64,000 nucleotides of DNA from the NCBI GenBank assembly GCA_007922225.1, contig ML680003.1:248001-312000 (forward strand). The letters run 5' to 3'. Below the pieces are notes generated by a model, which made no database searches, was not told where the DNA came from, and was given only the letters and a program-made list of their open reading frames with translations. This document shows, piece after piece, positions 23,401 to 33,299 of the stretch. The translations under genes were made by a program, and so were the position numbers. This DNA is from Emydura subglobosa. Its lineage: Eukaryota > Chordata > Testudines > Chelidae. Position 1 is the first letter of the stretch, and the number at the start of each line of letters is the position of its first letter.

Positions 23401-26400
23401 GAGAGAGAGAAAATGCAAAATGTCTCCTCATTTAACATGTTCCTTCGCCACCACCTGGAGTCAGGTGATAGCTACTGTCTGGCATGGCTTCCTCCACTTG
23501 AGTAAACGAGTATCCCTTTACTGATGCCTAGGCTAGTCCATTGTCCTTAGAAGAGCTGAATTGTTTTATGTAAGGGATGAACTATCTCTTTGCTTTTAGA
23601 ATTTGCCTAGATCTGTCTCAAACCATGTGAAACACATATTTGGAAATATTACATAGCAGAGCTTCATAACCGTACATATGACATTGCAACAAACATACTA
23701 CTATAACAATAATGTTTAGTATGTCATGAACATTTCAAAAACACCTTACATGGCATACTTTGCATTAAACAATGCACAGTTACACTGTAAGGGTGAACAT
23801 CAATCACCGTATAAGGGTGTACATGGGGTGCAGTGTGTCATACCGGTGTGGCTATTCTTCTGTTTTTTAAATCATGATCTGAGGACTTCAGTAACTCAGC
23901 CAGAGGCGAGGGGTCTATTACAGGCAGTGGTATACTGTGTGTTTCCAGCACCTGGGGGCCAAGCCATCATTTGTGCCCCACCCACCCAGATCTCATGTGC
24001 CCCCCTTGTGCAGGGCAGGAGGGGTCCTCGGCTCCCATTAGATGGCGCTGCCCCCCAGCTGCCCCAGGGAGGGGTGGTCTGTACCTGCGGAGGGACACAC
24101 CGCTTTCCTTCTCCTGAGCAGGGGAGTTTCTGGCATTTATTGTGATGGTTCCAGGCTCCGGTGGCCCCCCACACACAATTACTCATTGTGTGGCACCCGC
24201 CACTCCTGCTCCAGCCCCACATCCCAGTGCCGGCTGAGACAGGAGAGATGGGGAGCTCCTCCTGGTCAGTCCCAGCTCTCTGCCCCCCCGCCTGCCTCTG
24301 GGTTCCATCCAGCTGCCCCTCAGAGCCTCCTGTGCCCCTCACTCCCTGAGTGTCATGAAGGGCCAGCCCGGCGGCCCCCCCCAGGGCCAGTAGTCAGGGG
24401 TCTGGCCTCCCCACCTCCTCCCCAATACGCCACTGATTCCAGGAGTGGGTGGGTGAGGTTCTGTGGATTGCAATGTGCAGGAAGTCAGATTAGATTATCA
24501 CAATGGGTCCTTTTGACCTTAAAGTCTATGAGTAAACTCACTGTCATGCTGGGGAAATAAGGACAGCCAGCATTCACTTTAGTGAGGCTCTGACTGAACA
24601 GCGTTGATGGGTGCTACATTCCCTCTCTCAGAGGGCTGCTGTGAGGGTAAATACATTAACAGGCTGTGAGGTTGTCACGGATCCACAGGTCCGCTACTCT
24701 GGAACAGCCTCTGAGAGGACCCCTTCAGTATGTCAACTCAGGGGGGTAAGCCCCTTGGTGTCACCACCTCCTGGGACTGAACTTCAGAGCCTTCAGCAGC
24801 CCTGCTTCATGCTGTGAGCTCCCTCAGCGAGTCCAGCTGAATTGGACACCGGGGGAGACTTACACACCCACAGAGAGTCAGCCAGTGGCAGCGGTCCCTC
24901 GGAGTCGAGGATGACGTCCATCAGGCTTGGTGGGTTTTGGTGGAACTGAGGAACTCGATTCTGGATGCACACATTCTTCGGTAGTGGGACATGTTGTTGC
25001 ACAAGAAAGTGGGATTCACAGCCCCGGGTTGGCCTTCTCCTTCCTTTGCCGCCACCGTTCCGCCTCGGTATCAAGTTGTTGGGCCTCAAAGTGGCACACA
25101 CCTTGATGAACAAAGTGATGCCACACCAAGCGGTCAGCAGCCATTGATGTCGATACCTCTGCGCTTGAGGAAGACCTTGAGCGTATCTTTGTACCATTTT
25201 CTTTGGCCACCCTTTGAGCATGGCTAACAGAGAGCTGAGAGAAGAGAACGTGGCGAGGGAGGTGGTTCTCGGGCATCCGAATGCTATGGCCCGTCCACTG
25301 GAGTCCATCAAGAGCAAGGCTTCGATGCTAGTGGATGTAACTTCATAGAGGACACTCACACTGGTTCATTAAATCCCCAGGATTTGACACAAGCACCGTA
25401 AATGGAAGCTCTGAAGGGTCTTAATGTGGCATTGGTAGACGGTTCAGGTTTCACTGCAGTAGAAGAGGGTAGTGTGCAAGACAGCCTTATAAACCAGGAC
25501 CTTCGTCAACTTCTGAAAGTCTCTGTTTTCAAAAATATGTCACAGCTTGAAGAAGGCAACACTGGCACAATTGACCCGATGCTGGACTTCTTTATCGATG
25601 GTAGCCCATTGAGAGAGGTGACTGCTGAGATACGGGAAATGCTCCACATACTCCAGAGCCTCCCCATTTACATGGCTGGCACAAGGGATGCTTAACTGTC
25701 CTGGGAAAGGTTGCTGGAGGACCTTCATCTTGGCGATGTTCAAGGACAGTCCAGGTCTCTTATATGAAGCATTAAAGAGATCTAGTGTCACTTGCCCGTC
25801 CTGTGCAGAATGAACCACCATGCAGCAATAATAGGCATGTCCAACCCGGGCACTGAAGTCACCCAGGAGAATGACCTTGTTGTCCCTGGAGATGGAGGCA
25901 AGGGTATTTTCGAGATTGGAGTAGAATTTTTTCTTGACTCCATCATCAGAATCCAGAGTTGGGGTATATGCATTGACGACAGTGGCACGTTGGTTTCAGC
26001 TGAGGCGCAGGCAGAGGGTCATGAGCCTTTCGTTGACACCTGAGGGGAGTTCGGGAAGCACGTCAACGATCTTGTTCCTGCTGGCAAAGCTCCATGGATG
26101 CGGGGGTCGCAGTCTGATTTCCCTTTCCAGAAGAAGGTGTACCCTCTGCTAACCTCCCTCAGCAGTCCCTCCCTGGTGAGCCAGGTTTCACTGAGAGCAG
26201 TAATGTAGATGTGCCTCGAAAGCTCCCAGGCCACAATGGCAGTTTGTCTTTCTGAGCCATCGCTCTTTGGGTTTTCGATGAGCGTTCTCACATTCCAGGT
26301 TCAGAAGTTTAGCATTTTCTTGTTTCCATCGCAGGAATGGTGATCCCGCTGGGTGCAGTTTCCCAGCCAAGAGTGATGGGACAGCCTATTTTGGGGACAC

Positions 26401-29400
26401 CTTTTCTAGTCCCCTCCCCATTTGGGGTGAGCAGAGGTTTCCTGAAGAGGACTGCTCAGTCGCCGATGTAGCTGCTGAAGGACACCCTGTCCCGACACAG
26501 GTGCCTGAGGATCATCACACATCCACCGCCTATGTGCAGATTCTTGGCAGGGGACCTCCAGGTATCACAGCTCTGACCCCGTCACCAATCCTCCATCGCC
26601 ACAGGACTTTGGGACTTGACGAAAGCCTGTGCATAGCATGTTTAACATGCGGACTCCGGTGTACAGTTGGGTCTGCATGATCTTGGCGGTTGGTGGCCAG
26701 ATTCAGTGGCATGGCGGACCAGGACAACTGGGGCCCCCTCATGCAACCAATGAAATTGTTGCATGCAAATTAGGTGTAGAAAAAGGCATGTAATTGGTTG
26801 AGTTACCTCTATCACAATGATCTATGAGTCTTGGCATGGCATAGAGATATCCCTTACTTTAGCTGTACGTTGCATGGGTTTAATTTGTAAAGTCTAAACG
26901 GCTGAGAATTTAAAAATTGGATGTCAACAGACCTTGAATCCCAGTGATGGTTGAATCTGGTGATATTCTGAACAAAAAGAGCTCTCAGACATTCTTTTGA
27001 CTGTTTCCATCCCTTCACGGTGACTCTATAGACATTCTAGGCTCCACAGTGCCACAGCGAAGGTGACAGTCCTGACCTGGAATCTTATGACCTAGATATA
27101 GAAGCCATTTAGCAAAATGCTCCTTGTGGTAGCTCAGACCTTGATGTAGCTACTGACTCTGGGTACCCCAGTCTCAGGAGAATTAATGGCTTTTTCTCTT
27201 TCAGGTAATGGCCGTAGCTGCAAGCTCAGGAAACCTGCTGCGTGTACAGTTGCCGTGACCATTGTATTTTTCATTCTGATTACTGCCGTCCTTGCTTTGG
27301 CAGGTGAGTGGCTAATTCTGGTGTCTGTGTGTTCCATTTAGATTTAGCTGGCTACGTCCCTTAGGGCTGTGAAAAATGTCATGCCCAGAGCACCATAGCT
27401 GGTCACGTGGATTAAATACAGTGATGGGAAAAACACTTCTGTTGATGTAGGAACCTTTTACACCATGGCACAGCTGAAGCAGCGTAGCAGTGCCACTGTA
27501 GTGAAGACATATCCATAGTCGCAGGCACTCTCCTTGCTGGCATCAGCTGTGGGGGCCAGGAACACATCTTCAGACTGGCCTTCCAGCTCCATGCTTTGTT
27601 TGTGATGACAAAACTAGCCCTTTAAACCAGCAACCTCCCTGGGTAACTATGTAACATGACAATGAAAGGGATAAACTTCAGTTTCTGACATAAAGAGCTG
27701 AGTCTTGGGTATGTCTACCCTACAGAGACTATACTGGCATAGGCACATTGCTGTAGCTATGCCGGCATAACACCATAGCATAGACCCAGCCTACACTGAC
27801 TGGAAGATTTTTCTGTTGGTGTTGGAACACCACCTCTCTTAGCAATGGTACCTATATCAACACCAGCCCTCTTCCGTCTGCATAGCTGCGTCTACACGGG
27901 AGGTTACACTGGCATGGCAATGTCACTCAGGGGGGTGTTTTTTTTCACATCCCAGACCGATGTAACTATGTCAACCTAACTCTTCATGTAGACCAACTGT
28001 CAAGAGGCTAAACAAACTGAGACCAAGGGCAGGAGGAAGACAAATAATGAATACAGTGGCCCAGTGGAGACTGTTAGTAGGATGCTAGGCACTGAAATAC
28101 ATTTCCTAGGGAGGTTGTGGAATCTCCATCATTGGAGATTTTTAAGAGCAGGTTAGACAAACACTTGTCAGGGATGGTCTAGATAATGCTTGGCCCTGCA
28201 TTAAGTGCAGAGGACTGGACTAGATGACCTCATGAGGTCCCTTCCAGTCCTATGATTCTATGTGACTAAAGCTTTTGTAAGTTTTAATGCATACATAAAT
28301 GTGGCTGTATAGATATTACTAAACACTGTACAACCACGTCAGAACAGTTACTTATAGGTGTCGAGAGTAGATGTATTTCTGGTAACCGCAAGTATCGGAA
28401 AAACCATGAGTCATACCCCCAAAATCATGAGATTAGCTTAGAAATCATGTGATTTTTAAAAATAAATTTGAGTCTGGATGTCTACACTGCAGTTTTATAG
28501 CCCTGCAGCCCAAGCCCCATGAGTTTGAGTCAGCTGACATGGGCCAGCTGCGGGTGTTTTATTGCAGTGTAGACATATTCTGGGAGTTGCAGTTTAGGCT
28601 ATCTCCCCTGCATTGACAAGGAACAGGGATGACTAACGGCCTGTTAGATTAATTACAAGTTTGACCTGGACTCTAGAATCTCCCCTGCATTTACAGTGAC
28701 ACTTAGTGGCTGGGCAGAATAATCTAAGGGGTGGATATAGGGGAGGTAACTCCCAAAGCTGATTTCAGTATAGAAAGCTGCTGGGTGTGTATCCTATTTC
28801 TAGCCTCCAGGAGACAGTGTGCCAGGCTCAGCTTTCCTGTTTAACAGTGGGTGTTTGACTGTGATGTGGGATTTTGGTTTCTAGCTGCAGTACCCCACAG
28901 ATCTCCTTTTCCACCTCCCTACCTTTGGGGTAGCTGCCAGATTTTTCAGGATTGTGGACCCCAGATGAATTCATCACACAACCCTGACCCATTCTTTGCA
29001 CACTGAATGAGGCAGGGGTCCTGTGGAAAAACATAGCAGGGGACCAAATAATCAAAGATTGTGTCAGAACTGATACACATTAAAAGGAAGGAGCAGAGAA
29101 ACCAGAATTAAGGTTGCACTTTGGAGCTTTGCCTTATTTCCATCTGGTGGGTATTTCCATCTGGAGGGAGGGCAAATTAACTCTTCTGATGTATGGGAGG
29201 AAAAGGATGAGCTCTTACCCTTATGCTGTTTTATCAATTTCAGTGCTGCTATTTAAACCCCAACTCATTGCCTGGTGCCCAGTTGGCTGGATCGGATACC
29301 AAGGGAAATGCTACTATTTCTCAGAGACTGAAAATAACTGGAACAATAGCCAGAACAACTGCTCTGCACTTGGCGCTTCCCTCGCTGTGATTGACAGCAA

Positions 29401-32400
29401 GCAGGAAATGGTGAGTAGAAAAACAGATCCATTGTGAAGGCGATAGGCTATGCTAGAGTTATGGTCAAGGTCTTCAAGGTGCTTCATGGCCTGGACAATT
29501 ATGGCCAGAGTATCTAAAAGAACCTAAAGATCCAGGATGAGGACCATGGTTGACATCTCTGCTCCTCTGGCACAATTTAAGGGTGAAGCTTCTCGGTGAG
29601 GGAGAAGAGGCTTCTTTGGCGGCTGGTGCTAGATTGCTGGATGGACTTTCCCAGGAACTAAGGACCATCCAGAAGCCCACCACCTTCTGCTCCAAGAGCA
29701 AGGTGCCTTTCTTTGAGCTGTCTTCTCTGATATCAATGTAACCCATTGGTGAGGGTGGGCATATCTACACTGTCGCTGTAGCAGGCATCAGTGTAGCAGC
29801 ATCAATTGACTGGGTCTGTGTAACGCTCTCCCATCGACTGAAGTAGTCCATATCCCCGAAAGGTGAAAGGTAGCGTTGACAGGAGATGCTGTCCCATTGA
29901 CATAGCTTTGTGAAGATGCCGCAATGTGTAGATGTAAGTACGTCGACATGAGATACACTAGTTACATTATGTAACTAGCATACCTCATGTCGACCCAGAG
30001 CAGCAGTGTAGACCAGGCCAGCTCCACTCGGTGCTGATCCACAGAGAGGATTTGAGCTGTTCCAGCCCCTATCTGGAGAGAGTTGGTTCTTTAGCTCAAG
30101 CTGAACTGGCTTGTTCTTTTGATTATGGAGGTCCCCAGTTGAGTCCCCAGCATGTCAACCAAGATGGTAGCCTTCACGTAAACACGTAACGTATGCATTG
30201 AAAATAACAAAACCCTATCAAAACTAACCACTCCACTACATACACAATTCTCCCCCTTGGGTGAGAGAGAACAAATTACATATAACATGTTAATCACGTC
30301 ACTTAATTCATGAGTGGAAGATACTCAAATACAAGAGAGATGGTATAAGATTCTGTGCAGAATGGTGTCGGCACACCTTATGATGCATATTGTTAATATT
30401 GCCTGAGCATTTCCATTTTCTAGTTCCTTATAACTTTCCCCCAGATGTTTTGTTCTTTGTTTTATTTATCTAAAATTTACTCTACCCAGGAGAGGTTTTT
30501 TCCTGAAAGTTTCAGTAAATTCACTTTATTATTTCTCTTATGACAGTAACTAAGAGCTCCAGTGCAGAATTTTTCATTGAATTTACAAGTCACCAAAAAT
30601 GTCCCCAACCCTAACTGGAAATAAGGCAAAGCTCCTAAGTGCAATCTTAACAGGTTTTCCTTCTCCTTCCTTTTGATGTGTATCAGTTATGATACAATCC
30701 TTAATTACATGGTCCCCTGCTATGTTTTTTCACAGGACCGCTGCCTCATTCAGTGTGCAAAGAATGGGGCAGGGTTGTGTGATCCACAGTATCTTGCCAT
30801 GTTTGCTGTACTAGATGTCTGGGGTGCTATGACTGAGGCAGGACTGAAGTGAAACCTAGAAGATCTAATTTAAATTCCAGCCTCTGCTTTAACTAACCTG
30901 GAAATTTTCTATGAACATGACTGTGCTGCCTGGAGCCCTGTGAGCAGCACATGTGAAATTGGATTCTTTCCTTCTTCTGTGTTAAAGGCTTTCATGATGC
31001 GATACAAAGATACCTCCGAGTACTGGATTGGCCTCTGGAGAGAACAGGAACAGCAGCCATGGAAATGGGTGAATGGCTCTGATTTCAACAACGTGTGAGT
31101 CCTTTTTTTATCTGAACACTAGGTTGTGGTTCTGAATTCAGATGGAGCCAACATTCACTATGTAAACCCCAAAATACTCATGGAGAGTCAGTGAAATCTG
31201 TATTCTCTCCAGGATTTGGGGCTGACTCCTGTTGCTGAGACCTGGATTAATAACAGAGCAAGGGATGATGCACTGTTAGGGGGATGGTAGCACTAGGGTT
31301 GTCAAGAACTTTTCACTGAAATTGTTTTTTGGTGAGAAATTGGGTTTTTGATACCTTATTTTCATAAAATGTCTTTCCATGGAAAATTTTGATTTTTTTT
31401 TTAATTAAAAAAACAAATGTCCAAAAACTGAAATATTTTAACTGAAAACGATGCCCTGATACCTCATGGGAGTTGTCGTTTGGTTTCCTCATGTCTCCAA
31501 TCTCCCCTTCATGGGCTGGGCTCCCCAAAAGGACTACACCTCGCATGGTATGCCCATGCCAAGGGACTCCATCCCCTTGGCCAAGAGAGATCAGGAGGCA
31601 CAATGGCAGATGTAGTCTGGAGCTTGGACTATAGAGAAGAATTGGAGTATGGGGCACCTGCACTACATCTCCCATGATGCATTGCTTCCTGTTGACCAGT
31701 AGTGAGACATGGTGCACCGTGAGAGATGTAGTATGATCAGGAAGCCTGGCCTGTAGAAGAGAAGAGGACAAGGCATCTGAACTACAGCTCCCATGAGGCA
31801 CCACAGCAGCTTTTCCAAACAGAAATATTTGGGTTATGACTTTTTAGTCGAACTTCTCTGGGACAGATCCATCATGATCTCCCACCTCAGCTCCTCCCAC
31901 TCAGACTCCATCCCCTGGAGACTGTGGGGCAATTGCCTTTGGAGAGTCTAGAGGGAGTCGGAGGCTGGAGAAAAGACATAAGACTTGGCCCAGGAATGGT
32001 ACAACACTGGTGACCACGACATGATTTTGTAGTGTTGTCAGTTGTTGGCTGCGTGTGTGTTCTCCTAGTGTGTATGCTGTCCCAGCTCTGCACAGATAAC
32101 TGAGACACCCAACTATGATTGGATTATCCAATAAAACCAGAGATCCATTTCAGTCATGAAGGCAACTGGCCGGGTGTATTGTAGACAAAGCATGGTCCTA
32201 GTATCCTGCAGACTCTACAGGATCACTAACACATGTATGCTTGTTACAATGGACCAGCTCAATAAAGGCAGGAGTTTCTGTTTCTCACTCGGCCAGACCA
32301 AGACACTCCCTTTGAGACCCTCTTTTATATACTGATACAAATAAGTTGCCTATTGCCCTTCTGACATGGTAGGATACCACCCTTTATCTTGTACCGGATG

Positions 32401-33136
32401 GTTCAGTCAAAGCATCTCTATCCATCATATTGTCATCCTCATTATCTTTGAGGAACGATCTTTTACCATTCCTGGTCTCAGGATGTTCTGGTACCCTCTT
32501 TCTGGAATGTGCTTGCATGTTCAGTGCCTTCTTTAGGAACGTGTGTTTTTGCAATACCAGCTCTGTTCTTGCCAGTTTCTGTGAATCTGCCTGCAAGTTC
32601 ACAGCCTGACTTCTGCTAGCCCCTTGTCCACACCCCATCTTGGAGGGCTTGACTATTACTGTAGCTCAGGCCTCGGGCTTCATACCTGGCCTGTTATAGT
32701 AGGCCTCATGTCTCAGGTTCTCACTTTCTTCTGCAGTGGCTATCTGTAGTGTGCAGGGGATACCATTTTGCTCCACACAGAGTCACCTTGCATGCACGGT
32801 TCATTCAAACCATGATGCATGATACAAAACGGCATCCTACCTGGAGTCCTGGGAGGAAATAGTTAATTAAAATGCGGCCATGCTGTCAAATAGTTTAGAA
32901 ACCCCTGCGTCAGATGCATTCTTCCACTGTCAATAACAGGAAAGGCCCATCTGCTGGCTGACGATGGTTTTGTTATTTCTCATTGCAGGTTTAAAATAAG
33001 AGGAGGAGGTGACTGTGCATACCTGAATGATGACAGTGTCAGCTCCTCAAGGTGCATCAGTGAAAGAAATTGGGTCTGCAGCAAACCCGATGCGTACACA
33101 GGCCAGAAAATGCAATGCAGAGGAGTCAGTATCTAA
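11392..33136 (+). CDS. CLEC2D-like: Gene B: complete CLEC2D-like C-type lectin receptor (five coding exons, 199 aa)
   Basis: The spliced exons are 11392-11470, 27205-27303, 29244-29410, 30988-31094 and 32989-33136. All introns have GT..AG ends and intron phases 1, 1, 0 and 2, giving 600 nt. The protein is a type II membrane protein. It has a short charged tail (residues 1-36), one transmembrane helix (about 40-63, [19 protein letters not shown]), a short stalk, and an NK-type C-type lectin domain (about 71-189). The domain opens with [15 protein letters not shown] and carries the WIGL core motif (YWIGLWRE), QPWKWVNGS, and GDCAYLND ... NWVCSK. The sequons NNS, NCS and NGS could be glycosylated. 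No EPN/WND calcium site is present, so protein-ligand binding is expected. CLEC2 proteins are ligands of NKR-P1 receptors and modulate NK cells. The tail has no ITIM. The start has a good Kozak context (A at -3, G at +4). It is probably functional; the exact orthology is uncertain. Confidence 0.88.
11471..11803. other. Intron 1 of gene B, first part
   Basis: Nothing is recognised beyond a short CA/CAC-rich patch at about 11565-11590. Confidence 0.4.
14176..14481 (+). pseudogene. Env transmembrane-subunit-like remnant in the ERV
   Basis: One frame is open from 14176 to 14310 and again from 14314 to a TAA at 14479, broken by an in-frame TGA at 14311. The first part has a heptad-like Leu/Gln-rich stretch ([18 protein letters not shown]). 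The second part has a strongly hydrophobic membrane segment at about 14385-14450, followed by a short tail. This order, just before a polypurine tract and LTR, is that of a retroviral transmembrane envelope subunit. It carries a stop and lacks its upstream part, so it cannot make an intact protein. Assignment to a retroviral genus was not attempted. Confidence 0.5.
14653..15223 (+). repeat. 3' LTR of the ERV relic
   Basis: It begins TGTAGG and ends CTAACA. It is preceded by the polypurine tract and followed by a 5-bp imperfect target duplicate. A TATA-like ggataaaagg lies at about 15098-15107. Only its first 47 bp are matched at the other end of the element. Confidence 0.65.
15224..15862. other. 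Intron 1 of gene B, nothing recognised
   Basis: No domain-bearing frame or known repeat was seen. Confidence 0.4.
15871..16114. mobile_element. hAT-like MITE
   Basis: The element begins CAGCATTTCCCAAACT and ends AGTTTGGGTACCCCTG, imperfect terminal inverted repeats with the CAG...CTG ends usual for hAT elements. The flanks are atctaaag (15863-15870) and ctctaaag (16115-16122), an 8-bp target duplication with one mismatch. There is no transposase. A related decayed copy lies at 32750-32925. Confidence 0.75.
16361..17390 (-). mobile_element. Candidate solo LTR of an endogenous retrovirus
   Basis: The stretch runs from TGTTCGG to CCTAACA (TG...CA on either strand). On the minus strand it holds AATAAA-type signals (complement of tttatt at about 16424, 16575 and 17139). 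It contains an internal direct duplication: 'gagatagcataaggaagacag' at 16436 and 'gagatagcataagaaaaacag' at 16612 each open about 65 bp of matching sequence. No convincing target duplication was found, so the boundaries and class are tentative. Confidence 0.4.
17391..18125. other. Intron 1 of gene B, mostly unclassified
   Basis: A short MITE-like piece ends in 'catgtagacaagcc' at about 17572-17585. Nothing else was recognised. Confidence 0.35.
18126..18210 (-). repeat. CR1-type LINE 3' tail, reverse orientation
   Basis: 'atcatagaatcatagaa' followed by 'aggaggtcatctagtccaac' is the reverse complement of a CR1 terminus such as the one at 19385-19440. Confidence 0.8.
18211..18330. repeat. Low-complexity (aactaaa/aaccaa) stretch
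   Basis: This A/C/T simple sequence lies between two head-to-head CR1 copies and is almost free of G. Confidence 0.6.
18331..19440 (+). mobile_element. CR1 LINE: reverse transcriptase C-terminal half and 3' end
   Basis: The longest intact CR1 frame in the window is at 18448-19023. It contains the RT palm ([18 protein letters not shown], then FADDT with the catalytic Asp pair) and [18 protein letters not shown] C-terminal motifs. A frameshift at about 19010 breaks it, and later frames continue the C-terminus. The 3' UTR ends with the usual 'ctatgattctatg' (19426-19439). The endonuclease and N-terminal RT are missing. It is dead but relatively young. Confidence 0.9.
19445..19740 (+). repeat. 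MIR-like SINE/core repeat
   Basis: 'ataatccctagct' is followed by 'tcaaagcattttacca', 'ggggaaactgagtccca' and 'aagtgacttgcc', the order of MIR-type core elements. A better copy is at 57850-58060. Confidence 0.6.
19741..21088. other. Intron 1 of gene B, GC-rich unclassified stretch
   Basis: The segment 20000-20750 is C-rich on the plus strand, with long overlapping open frames on both strands that are composition artefacts. A T-homopolymer lies at about 21008-21026. Confidence 0.4.
21092..21358. mobile_element. Harbinger-like MITE with TTA target duplication
   Basis: TTA trinucleotides (21089-21091 and 21359-21361) flank related inverted ends (gggctggttcacactta / cagtgtaaacatagcc). The interior holds a long palindrome centred near 21150 (cagtcgatggaagttacgca ... 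gtgtaactcccgtcgactg) and repeated gatcgat words. No transposase is present. Confidence 0.55.
21375..21503. repeat. MITE-like repeat, inverted relative to 9450-9556
   Basis: It runs from 'gtgaccagatagcaagtgtt' to 'gacatccgatcacccta', with inverted similarity between its ends and to the copy at 9.5 kb. Confidence 0.5.
21504..22239. other. Intron 1 of gene B with a GA-rich stretch
   Basis: The segment 21895-22145 is strongly purine-rich on the plus strand (agggag, ggaggaag). The long open frames on both strands here follow from that bias. No gene is recognised. Confidence 0.4.
22240..22830 (+). repeat. Two CR1-like LINE 3' ends in series
   Basis: 22370-22490 has 'ttggggttgggaaggaattt' then 'accttcctctgcagtacggg'. 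22500-22830 has 'agtccttgccagaggatgtt' and ends with 'gggctagataga' and 'tctgacccagtgtg'. Both are 3' UTR types found repeatedly in sauropsid CR1 families. Confidence 0.6.
22831..24671. other. Intron 1 of gene B, no gene recognised
   Basis: It contains a short CA run (about 23163-23173), a GA run (about 23396-23410) and a C-rich segment (23960-24430) with long artefactual frames on both strands. Confidence 0.4.
24672..24870. repeat. LTR-like dispersed repeat, copy 2
   Basis: It is the match of 5593-5815, starting 'ttgtcacggatccacagg'. No second LTR is visible nearby. Confidence 0.4.
24880..26745 (-). mobile_element. RTE-like LINE relic (endonuclease start and reverse-transcriptase end)
   Basis: Read on the minus strand in several broken frames. 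First comes an apurinic-endonuclease start ([34 protein letters not shown]) at about 26300-26050. After a large deletion comes the end of the RT region ([23 protein letters not shown]) at 25820-25560. Then come [10 protein letters not shown] and [10 protein letters not shown] at about 25330-25200. This order is that of the RTE/BovB-type non-LTR retrotransposons. The catalytic palm is missing and frames shift several times. The exact clade needs a search. Confidence 0.7.
26746..27204. other. Intron 1 of gene B, last part
   Basis: Only the branch and pyrimidine tract before exon 2 (tttttctctttcag) is interpretable. Confidence 0.5.
27205..27303 (+). CDS. CLEC2D-like: Gene B exon 2 (transmembrane)
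   Basis: The acceptor is tttctctttcag and the donor is gcag|gtgagt. Its 99 nt encode the membrane-proximal basic segment (SCKLRK) and the single membrane-spanning helix. Its length equals the transmembrane exon of gene D (62009-62107), a sign of shared gene structure. Confidence 0.88.
27713..27996. repeat. MITE-like element with tgtctac ends
   Basis: It opens 'gggtatgtctac' and closes 'catgtagacca', inverted ends like those of the other tgtctac elements in the window. No coding sequence is present. Confidence 0.5.
28060..28265 (+). repeat. CR1-type LINE 3' end
   Basis: 'gggaggttgtggaatctcca' and onward to 'cccttccagtcctatgattc' is a clean CR1 3' terminus. Confidence 0.85.
28478..28585. repeat. 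Short MITE with inverted ends
   Basis: 'gtctacactgcagttttat' at the left and 'tattgcagtgtagac' at the right are inverted repeats around a GC-rich core. A related element is at 61622-61905. Confidence 0.6.
28975..29152. repeat. Left arm of an inverted duplication flanking gene B exon 3
   Basis: It matches the reverse complement of 30612-30782 over about 170 bp with few differences (for example ttctttgcacactgaatgag and gagctttgccttatttcca on the plus strand here). Confidence 0.75.
29244..29410 (+). CDS. CLEC2D-like: Gene B exon 3 (stalk and first part of lectin domain)
   Basis: The acceptor is atcaatttcag and the donor is gaaatg|gtgagt. It encodes [18 protein letters not shown] and the segment up to SKQEM, including the first Cys pair of the domain and two N-glycosylation sequons. 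It ends in phase 0. Confidence 0.88.
29411..29751. other. Intron 3 of gene B, nothing recognised
   Basis: The overlapping open frames on both strands (29474-29746 and 29550-29741) show no domain. Confidence 0.35.
29752..30023. repeat. MITE-like element with internal palindrome
   Basis: The ends 'catatctacactg' and 'cagtgtagacc' are inverted. Near the right end 'gtcgacatgagatacactag' pairs with 'ctagcatacctcatgtcgac' about 20 bp later. Confidence 0.6.
30024..30611. other. Intron 3 of gene B, nothing recognised
   Basis: AT-rich sequence without recognised features. Confidence 0.35.
30612..30782. repeat. Right arm of the inverted duplication flanking gene B exon 3
   Basis: It is the reverse complement partner of 28975-29152; see that entry. 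Confidence 0.75.
30988..31094 (+). CDS. CLEC2D-like: Gene B exon 4 (lectin domain core, WIGL)
   Basis: The acceptor is gtgttaaag and the donor is aacaacgt|gtgagt. Its 107 nt encode [20 protein letters not shown] and the [13 protein letters not shown] segment. It has the same length and phase as the decayed exon of gene C at 52367-52473. Confidence 0.88.
31095..32988. other. Intron 4 of gene B
   Basis: It holds an AT-rich 'gaaaatttt' type repeat (31300-31460). At 31640-31810, 'ctacatctcccatgatgca' and 'ctacagctcccatgaggca' are related words of one repeat. A decayed copy of the 15871 hAT-like MITE lies at about 32750-32925 (ataccattttgctccacaca, tttagaaacccctgc). Confidence 0.45.
32989..33136 (+). 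CDS. CLEC2D-like: Gene B exon 5 (end of lectin domain)
   Basis: The acceptor is ttctcattgcag. It encodes [15 protein letters not shown], then RNWVCSK, and a short tail to TAA 33134-33136. The shared WVCSK/WICTK element with gene A supports the family call. The tail after the last conserved Cys is about 15 residues longer than in a minimal CLEC2 protein and includes one further Cys. Confidence 0.88.
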
Positions 33137-33227
33137 AAAACCTTTGACAAAGGCTCACGACAGGCTACTAGAGAAACCGCCTCTCAGACATCTAGTCTAC
33201 AGTAGAGTTTATGTACTGGGATCGAAG

Positions 33228-33233
33228 AATAAA
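33228..33233 (+). promoter_or_regulatory. Possible polyadenylation signal of gene B
   Basis: AATAAA lies about 92 bp after the stop codon of gene B. It is the first such hexamer downstream; use in vivo is unproven. Confidence 0.35.
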
Positions 33234-33299
33234 ATAGAAAAATTTCCATTTGACACTGAATTATTTGGTTAATCAATCTGAAAAACAACAGGAGGAACT

